Source: Tillandsia leiboldiana (Eukaryota; Streptophyta; Magnoliopsida; Poales; Bromeliaceae). From it: DNA of 64,000 nucleotides. The position numbers were made by a program, and so were the translations under genes. The stretch covers positions 23,164,743-23,228,742 of the forward strand of contig CM055076.1 of the NCBI GenBank assembly GCA_029204045.2, in the 5' to 3' direction. This document shows, piece by piece, positions 57,201 to 64,000 of this stretch. Under the pieces are notes generated by a model that saw only the letters and a program-made list of their open reading frames with translations, was not told the origin of the DNA and did not search any database. The number at the start of each line of letters is the position of its first letter. Position 1 is the stretch's first letter.

Positions 57201-57374
57201 ATTTTCTCAAGATTTTGAAAACTATTTTTGTCACCGGTCATATGACGGGAACACCCGCTATCCAGATACCAAGACGAACTATCATATGCATGCAAGGAAA
57301 CATTGGAAACAAGACAAGGGAAAATTTCACCTTTGCGCACCCAAACCTTTTTGGAGAGCGTCGGTAATGGTCGT
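54213..57374 (-). pseudogene. Copia pol of S1 (protease, integrase, RT, RNase H), one frameshift
   Basis: The first frame (57374 to about 56740) starts at the gag boundary VWVRKGEIFPCL. It has the protease motif WYLDSGCSRHMTG and the GAG-pre-integrase zinc region (LWHERLGHLNF, CGGCQKGKQSR). A one-base shift near 56740 leads to the second frame. This carries the integrase core (HMDLMGP, VRSDRGGEF, QQNGVVERKN), copia RT (ARLVAQGYSQVEGIDF, IYVDDIVFG with the catalytic DD) and RNase H (SDADWAGSVDDRKSTSG, STAEAEYISA, CDNTSAINISKN). Catalytic residues are otherwise present. Copia order (integrase before RT) is clear. It stops at 54213 with GMLSLK. Confidence 0.92.
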
Positions 57375-58721
57375 TGTTGGGTTATATGTAATACGGATCT
57401 AAATAGGGGAAAAAACACCTAGAGGGGGGTGAATAGGTGTAAACGTATAAACACTCAAAAAATCGTTGCGATAAAACCCAATGCGGAAATAAAAATAATA
57501 CGCAAGATTTTTACGTGGAAAACTCCATCACCGGAGTAAAAAAAAACCACGGGACCGATAACACGGCAGAAATCCACTAGAATTAAAACACGTACAAGGT
57601 GATTTACCGTACACACTTACGACTCAACCTTTTCCATACGCTCCTAGAGGATCTTCTCCGCTCGCTCCGCGACGCTTCTCGAATCCACGATCTGCGCCCA
57701 ACGCCGAATCCACGGCGTCCAACGTCGAATCCACGACGTCCGACCGAATCCACGGTCTTCACCCAATAGCACCCTTCGAATCCACGAACGTGCCTCGCTC
57801 CGAATCCACGAGAGCGGTTGAACCTTGAATCCACAAGGACACGCGAATCCACGCGCCGATTTTTGGGGTAAATCGTTGTTTTGGGTGGTGATGATCCGCC
57901 GAATACTTAGATCAAAGATAGATCGGAAATACCATCTAAGTATTCATTAGTTTGATTCAACTCGAGATGTGAGTATGAAAACCTAGAATCAAACTAATCA
58001 ATATAGATGAAGAAACATAGAGTATTCTCTAATGATTTCCTTTCTTCTCTATATGTGGATCTATAGCCGTATAAAATGGTATATGAAAATGACGGCTAAA
58101 GACTATGCGGATTCACCCTAGAAAAAGAGTCATAGGGTGTATTTATAGGTTAGAAACCCTAGGAAGGAGATAAGAATCAAAAACCTAACATTTCTGGAAA
58201 TTTTACGGACGGCGATCCGGATCGGACTAGCTAGGATCCGGATCGTCGTAACGAGACAGCCAGTTCCAGAAAAACGAAGGTTCGGGATCCGGATCGAAGT
58301 GCACGATCCGGATCGTTCATACAGTTTACCAAACATCAACGTTCGGGATCCGGATTGCGAAGCATGATCCGGATCGTTCAAGGAAAATGGTAAACTCACT
58401 GTTCGGGATCCGGATCAAGAGACTACGATCCGGATTGAACTGGTGTATGAACGAACCACCTTCGGGATCCGGATCGAACAACCTGATCCGGATCCTGAAC
58501 ATGTCCCAAGTCCAGTTTTTGATTTTTATGCAATGAAAGATTCTTCCAAGTGTTTCTACACTACAAGAAGTATTCGGATCACACAAAATATTTAGTTAAA
58601 CGTACCTGATCCTTTTGAATTCTTCTTTCTTGAGATTGAGTTAAATGATCCAACTTTCTTCACCTTCAATCTTCAAGACTTGAGACTTTCACGAAACTAC
58701 GCCAACTCAAATTCCGTAACA
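57375..58721 (-). repeat. 3' LTR of S2 (LTR2)
   Basis: 1347 bp with the same ends and layout as LTR1. The CGAATCCACG units are at 57678-57858, the TATA box on minus at 58140-58147, and the palindrome cluster at 58213-58495 is one module longer than in LTR1. Confidence 0.9.
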
Positions 58722-59540
58722 ATCTCCCCCTTTGGCGGTTTCGTGACAAAACATAGATCCACTAAAGAAAATTCAAAAAGATATTTTTGTTGCTATCACC
58801 ATACAACAAAAATTTACAATGGAGATCAAAAAATTTTAAAAACATGAGATAAACTCCTAAAACAGACTCTAGACTTAGACATCTGTACTCTCTGCACAAA
58901 GAAATCATTCTTGACAAAAAGAGATCGTTAGATACCTCAAGAATCTTTAGCATACCAAACCTAGTACAGAGACAGAGTTTATCTAATCATCATGACATTT
59001 GAGAATTCAGATATGTAAGAGAATCAAAGTTAAAAACCAACATATCTTCTATGCATTCAAAAACCAAATGTCAAAATGTTAGTCCAACATCAACTTGTTA
59101 GTTATATTACATGCCCAAATAGTTAGTCGAATAGTTAGTCGAGACATGCAAACAATCACAAGATGAAAACCAAAGTTGAAGTTGAGATCATACTTACCTT
59201 GATGTATACAAAATCTTCATCATCAAGATTTTCACAATCATTGTTCAAGTTCCCTTACCTTGATGTTCATTCACATCATCATTGTACCTTGATGTTCATT
59301 CACATCATCATTGTACCTTGATATTTCATCATTCAATTTCATCATTCATTGTTCAAAGTTCTCTCTAACTCTCTCCCCCTTTTTGTCACAAAACAAAGCC
59401 AAAAATGTAGTTAAGACTACGAAATGTTAGGAGAGTGAAAAGTTCCAATAAAACGTAAAACCTGAGAACTAAGCTAAAGTAAGTATAAAACTAAATCCTA
59501 AAATCAAAATCCTGCACAAAAAGAAAAAGGAAGGTGCAGT
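58722..59540 (-). other. S2 3' untranslated region with two PPT-like tracts
   Basis: PPT at 58722 and second tract at about 59371, as in S1. A tandem repeat of CATTGTACCTTGATGTTCATTC-like units lies at about 59253-59325. No ORF is seen. Confidence 0.65.
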
Positions 59541-60140
59541 TTAGTCGGAGGAGTCGGAGCTGGTATAACTCAGCTTGCTCAAAATCCCTTTAAGCATTGT
59601 CGAGATAGTTGAACACTTCTTCTTGATCTTCTTGTGTTCAGAGGAAATTTGCTGAAGTTCTTTCGATATCCTTTCTTGTGCAGCAGAGAGTCTTTGTTGT
59701 TCCTGGCGAAGCGATTCCAATACAGCAGCGTCTGTATCCTGTCTTTTCGAGTGTGATGGATGCTGTCTAGAAGCAGATGGTGCATCCAATCCCGTAACCC
59801 ATGGAGATTCAGTTTGTAGAACCCCAGAGAGTGAGCGAGCTCTAGTAAGAGGCCTACTATGAAAACTTTCACTTCTTAGGACATTCTTTCGTCTTGTATA
59901 TTGCTTAGTTGTTGATGCAGATTTCATAAGCCTTTTGCCCTTGACAGATTTCCTGTTTTCCTCATCAATCTTCTGTTGAACATCTTTGAAGAATTCATCC
60001 CATTCTTCCGTATCGTACTCCGAGCTGTCCTCCCTGCCTTCGGTTGTCTTATCTCCTGTTGAAACATCCGGTTCCTCTTTTACAGATGTACTCTTGTGCA
60101 CCATTGTGACCAGTAACAGGATTAACCAAGAGAGTGCCAT
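59541..60140 (-). CDS. Short env-like ORF of S2, central domain absent
   Basis: 199 residues without interruption. It starts with a hydrophobic segment (MALSWLILLLVTMVHK) aligned codon for codon with S1, then an acidic stretch (YDTEEWDEFF), a basic middle, and a C-terminal coiled coil with EQQRLSAAQERI, parallel to EQQRLSNEQERM in S1, ending SSDSSD. The roughly 250-residue central domain of the S1 protein is missing, and what lies between the ends is not obviously related to S1. The same leader intron and promoter-like cluster precede it. It could be a deletion product or a distinct, simpler form of the ORF. Confidence 0.7.
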   Translation of the reverse strand: MALSWLILLLVTMVHKSTSVKEEPDVSTGDKTTEGREDSSEYDTEEWDEFFKDVQQKIDEENRKSVKGKRLMKSASTTKQYTRRKNVLRSESFHSRPLTRARSLSGVLQTESPWVTGLDAPSASRQHPSHSKRQDTDAAVLESLRQEQQRLSAAQERISKELQQISSEHKKIKKKCSTISTMLKGILSKLSYTSSDSSD

Positions 60141-60170
60141 TTATCAAAGTGCTTGAGTTAAGAAGGTGTC

Positions 60171-60554
60171 CTGTGAAAACCAACTCAAGAACACAAAAAT
60201 TCTTAGTTTTCAAAAATTGAAAAAAAAATTGTATCCAAAGAATCATTATCATGTAGAGAGACTAAGAATCAAATTAGTTTTGCAAAAGGACTGTTAAAAA
60301 TAGATCAATTGCATGAATTTCGAAAATCCTTATTATATGCCCTAAAACCGAAATTTTAGAAATCGAAGCCTAAAAATCCGTTAATCAGGAGAATACCTAG
60401 CATATAATCAAAACTAATCTACCCAGAGATCTTATTTCAAAAGAAATTTGATCAAAAACCATCCACAAACAAAGTTGATCCAAGAAATTCATCACGTTTG
60501 AGGAGGAAAAGAGAAAAACGGTGAAAAATCGAGATTTTGATCAATAAAACTTAC
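60171..60554 (-). other. Predicted 384-nt leader intron before the S2 env-like ORF
   Basis: Donor GTAAGTTTT at 60554 and acceptor TTTTCACAG/G at 60171 on minus, leaving 30 nt before the ATG at 60140. Same length and near-identical sequence to the S1 intron. Confidence 0.6.
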
Positions 60555-60671
60555 TTGGAGTTGAAGAACCTGAGTTTGAAAGCTTCCAGGAAGGATGAAA
60601 TCTAGAGAGAGAGGCTCTGGAAACTTCGGAACAAAAGATTGGAGTAAAGAAATCAAAAAACCCCTTTCGTT

Positions 60672-60840
60672 CCTTATAAAACCTAGCCGCGATCCGGATC
60701 AGTTCATAACTGCGATCCGGATCGGCTACCCGCAGTAAGAAACTGCGTTCGGGATCCGGATCGGCAGATACAATCCGGATCGTCAGCCCGCAGAAGAATT
60801 CCTGCGTTCGGGATCCGGATCATCTAGCCCGATCCGGATC
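60672..60840 (-). promoter_or_regulatory. Internal U3-like promoter upstream of the S2 env-like ORF
   Basis: A palindrome cluster at 60691-60840 with six GATCCGGATC-type sites, then CTAGGTTT and TATAAGG (60672-60678) on minus. It matches S1 in order and spacing. Confidence 0.55.
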
Positions 60841-61780
60841 GGCCCCAACTTTTTCTTTAGAAAATTTCAGAGAAATTCAAGAAAAACCAGAAAAAGATTG
60901 TAAGCACAAATGTGTATCAACTTTAAACAAAAATCATCGTTTCATACAACAAGAATTAGATTATGCCAAATCTATCAATAATATCCAAAAATGAAACGAA
61001 AATTTAAAAAAATTAAATCCCTTAAAGTTGAACACCTTCAATCACATCTAACTTGATCTTATGAGTAATGCCTTTATCAAATCATCAATTCAATAAAGAA
61101 AATGAAATACAAAGATCAATAGATGTTTGAAATCCCAAATATAGTAGATAATATATCTAGACAATCTGTTGAAGAGAGTGGCTCTTTGAGCATCTTTCAT
61201 TAAAAACCCACCTTATACCAACCTTGAAATTTGACAGAGTCAAGTATTTCAACATGCATTTTACTTAATCAAAAATTTGAACAACCATGCTTGGTATACA
61301 TGTGGTAGCTGCACACAATACTCGGACGACCGAGGTGGTAGCTCTTTCCTCCATGTGGTGGTAGTTTTCACACTCCTCATTGGGATGTAACTCTTTCCAC
61401 ATCTTTTGAGCATTTTACCTGTTCTAAGACTCCCCCTCAATTGGCTATCAATTATTTAAAATATAAAGTATTCAACCAAATATTGATCTCGATTTCATAC
61501 TCGACTAAGCAGTCAAATAAGATAATGACTATACCAAGAGATCATAGAGAGAGAAATTGACTTTGATCACTTTAGAAGATGATTTAATTAACATAAATGA
61601 TCATTGCAACAGTGAAATATTATGATGGCAAAAGCATAATAAATTTCTAAATGTGCGAAAAGATGCAATTAAAGTCAATTAAGATCTATGCTCAATTAAT
61701 GTCCTATGTACAAACATAGATAATGAACAAAACAAAAACAAATACAAAACCTATCCTAAGCAAAGATTTCAAAAAGAAGA
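60841..61780 (-). other. Conserved non-coding spacer between pol and env promoter (S2)
   Basis: Collinear with 53273-54212 of S1, including the GTGGTAGC-rich block at 61180-61410. No ORF is seen. Confidence 0.65.
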
Positions 61781-64000
61781 TTATTTCAAAGAAAGCATCC
61801 CAATTGCTTTTCGTAAATGAATAAAACGTTTTTGATCCAAAGGTTTTGTTAGAATGTCAGCTAATTGATCCTCAGTTGAAATATATGAAAGTTGAAGAGT
61901 ATTTGATTCAACTAGCTCTCTAAGAAAATGATATCTAAGTTCAATATGTTTTGTTCTAGAGTGCAACATAGGGTTTTTAGAAATGTTAATAGCACAAGTG
62001 TTGTCACAAAGTATTGTTACCGAAGATGCTGAAATGCGGAAGTCGCTCAGTACGCTTTTCATCCAAATGAGTTGAGTTGAGCAACTTCCAGCTGAAATGT
62101 ATTCCGCTTCGGCAGTCGAGAGTGCTATGCAGTTCTGCCTTTTACTATGCCATGCAACAAGGCAATGGCCAAGATAGAAGCATGCACCACTCGTGCTTTT
62201 CCGATCATCCACTGATCCTGCCCAATCGGCATCTGAGTATCCAACAATATCCAAACTTGTTCCCATAGGATACCAAATTCCGAAATTAATTGATCCTTTG
62301 ATATACCGGATGATCCTTTTCACCGCTTTCAGGTGAACCTCCTTTGGTGCTGATTGATATCTCGCGCAAATCCCAACACCAAAAGATATATCCGGGCGAC
62401 TAGCCGTGAGGTAAAGTAGACTTCCAATCATACTTCGATACAATTTCTCGTCTACATTCTCACTATGTGATTCACTTCCAAGTCCCTTGTGGCTAGTTCC
62501 CATTGGAGTCAGAAAATCTTTACAATTTTCTAGATCAAACTTTTTGACCAACTCCATAGCATACTTGGATTGACTCAAGTGAATACCTTCATCATTTTGT
62601 TTAATTTGCAATCCAAGAAAATAAGTCAATTCGCCCATCATGGACATCTCAAATTCGCTTTCCATGGTCTCCGCGAATTTAGAAGCATCGTTATCTCTTG
62701 TTGCGCCAAATACTATGTCATCGACATATATTTGTGCTACAATGAAATTGTTTTGATAATGCTTCACAAAGAGAGTCCTATCAGCTCCCCCTCGAGTATA
62801 GCCCTTCTCCAAAAGGTGCTTTGTTAACCTTTCGTACCATGCTCGCGGTGCTTGTTTCAGACCGTAAAGAGCCTTTTTCAAACGAAAAACATGGTTAGGT
62901 TGTTTATGATCTACAAAACCTTTCGGTTGAGCCACATAAACTTCCTCATTTAAAAACCCATTTAGAAATGCGCTCTTAACGTCCATTTGAAATAATTTGA
63001 TTTTAAAATGACAAGCAATAGCAAACAGTATACGAATGGACTCGAGTCTAGCTACAGGGGCGAATGTTTCGTCAAAGTCTATACCTTCTACTTGAGAGTA
63101 GCCTTGAGCAACTAATCGTGCCTTGTTCCTGATGATAGTACCATCCTCATTTTTCTTGTTCTTGAAGATCCATTTGGTACCTATCACATTGTGTTGCTTT
63201 GGAGGCTTCGTTAATTCCCAGACTTTGTTTCGCTCAAATTGATGGAGCTCTTCCTGCATTGCTTTAATCCAGTAGTCATCCTGAAGAGCTTCATCTATGT
63301 TCTTTGGTTCGATTAAAGATACGTAGCAAGCGAATCCACAAACCAACTGCCTCCGAGTTCTGACTCCTTCTTGTGGATCTCCAATAATATTCGATTCCGG
63401 ATGATCCTTGGAGATTCGTAATGTTTGTTGAAGCGGAGTACTCGGAGATATATGAGATGATTCCTGCACATCAGATAAACTAGAAGAACCATTAGATGCA
63501 TCATTAATATTGGAAGTATTATTATGAGAAGATGCACTAGCAGGAGAATCATCATCTAGAGAGATATCGAGGGTAGATTTTCCAGTTTCAAAGTGAAAAG
63601 CTTCATCTACTTTAACATTTATAGATTCTACGATCGTCTTAGATTCAATGTTAAATACTCGATATGCTCTGCTATTCGTAGAATAACCCAGAAAGATCCC
63701 TTCATCACTTCGAGAGTCGAACTTTCCAAGATTTTCACGGTCACGTAAAATGTAACATCTGACTCCCGAAGACACGAAAATATTTGATATTGGGTTTTCT
63801 ACTAAACCACAGCTCATATGGTGTATTTAAAGTTCCTGGGCGCAAGTAAACTCTATTAATGACATAGACAGCGGTGTTCACAGCTTCAGCCCAAAAATGT
63901 AGCGGCAAATTCCGGCTATGAAGCATCACACGCGCCATCTCTTGAACAACCCTGTTCTTGCGCTCAACAACACCATTCTGCTGAGGTGTATAGGGTGCCG
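61781..64000 (-). pseudogene. Copia pol of S2, partial, one frameshift
   Basis: The main frame (61781 to about 63750) has the integrase tail, RT (ARLVAQGYSQVEGIDF, IYVDDIVFG) and RNase H (SDADWAGSVDDRKSTSG, STAEAEYISA). The upstream frame (about 63741 to the edge) carries the integrase end (MARVMLHSRNLPLHFWAEAV). A one-base insertion near 63760 (CATCTGACTCC against CATCGACTCC in S1) separates them. The site differs from the S1 frameshift, so the two copies decayed independently. The catalytic integrase core lies beyond the window. Confidence 0.9.

Larger units (their letters stand above)
49136..57374 (-). mobile_element. Copia element S1 (Sirevirus-like) with env-like ORF, cut by S2
   Basis: Minus strand, from left: 3' LTR (49136-50415), PPT, env-like ORF (51151-52578), leader intron and internal promoter region (52579-53272), conserved spacer, pol (54213-57374). 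At 57374, in the gag/protease boundary, the same-family element S2 begins with its own 3' LTR. The gag, PBS and 5' LTR of S1 must lie beyond the window. S1 sits in the right LTR of element B. Confidence 0.88.
57375..64000 (-). mobile_element. Copia element S2, same family, inserted in S1 pol
   Basis: It begins with its 3' LTR (57375-58721), then PPT, a short env-like ORF, leader intron, promoter-like cluster and pol running off the right edge. There is no PBS between S1 pol and LTR2, and LTR2 is followed on its right by PPT sequence, so this is a nested insertion rather than one element with two LTRs. The left target bases would be GTCGT (57370-57374); the partner is outside the window. Confidence 0.85.

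Noticed and set aside
49136..58721. One copia element bounded by LTR1 and LTR2
   Set aside because: No PBS or gag lies beside LTR2 on the S1 side, the S1 frame breaks at the gag/protease boundary, and PPT sequence follows LTR2 on its right, so LTR2 is the 3' LTR of a nested second element.

Overview
The window reads as nuclear DNA of a flowering plant, possibly a monocot (weakly supported). It holds plant-type Ty3/gypsy and Ty1/copia LTR retrotransposons primed by initiator tRNA-Met, L1-type LINEs, a TRIM, MITEs, long AT microsatellites and introns with plant-style splice sites. It is almost wholly transposable-element DNA. The only candidate host genes are two copies of a small two-exon gene for a secreted proline-rich peptide. 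I saw no tRNA, rRNA or CRISPR.

Layout. 1-2894 is part of a long gypsy-type LTR (family E). A complete TRIM with target duplications lies at 3021-3449, and a plus-strand LINE tail at about 4165-4583. A decayed minus-strand LINE (about 4821-11895) is split by a 2.56-kb solo LTR (LTR-A, 7964-10523). From about 11.9 to 28.7 kb there is a segmental duplication. Block 1 (about 11914-20005) and block 2 (about 23269-28715) each carry an AT-rich flank, a MITE, the peptide gene, a LINE tail and the start of an E LTR. Block 1 also has a solo LTR (LTR-D, 17238-19833) and a 130-bp promoter duplication. Block 2 carries a patch of foreign LTR sequence. Nested MITEs fill 20.6-23.4 kb.

From 26.5 kb to the right edge is one nest of minus-strand LTR elements. 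Element E (LTR 26544-31223, coding-free interior, second LTR from 32128) is broken at 32837 by gypsy element B (from 32838). B has lost RT, RNase H and most of integrase, and its gag carries nonsense codons. B was itself hit by solo LTR-C (37120-40231), by a gag-only copia element C1 (41205-47588), and, in its right LTR at 49136, by the Sirevirus-like copia element S1. S1 is broken at 57375 by a second member of the same family, S2, which runs off the window.

Most notable: S1 and S2 each carry, between pol and the 3' LTR, an env-like third ORF that appears to have its own promoter. A cluster of GATCCGGATC palindromes like the one in the LTR U3 is followed by a TATA box and by a 384-nt leader intron whose length is the same in both copies. 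The N-terminal hydrophobic segment of the ORF is kept in protein although its DNA has diverged, and S2 lacks the whole central domain. The paired peptide genes, missed by single-exon ORF searching because of a 91-nt intron, are the second highlight. All coordinates, repeats and matches were worked out by eye, without alignment software.
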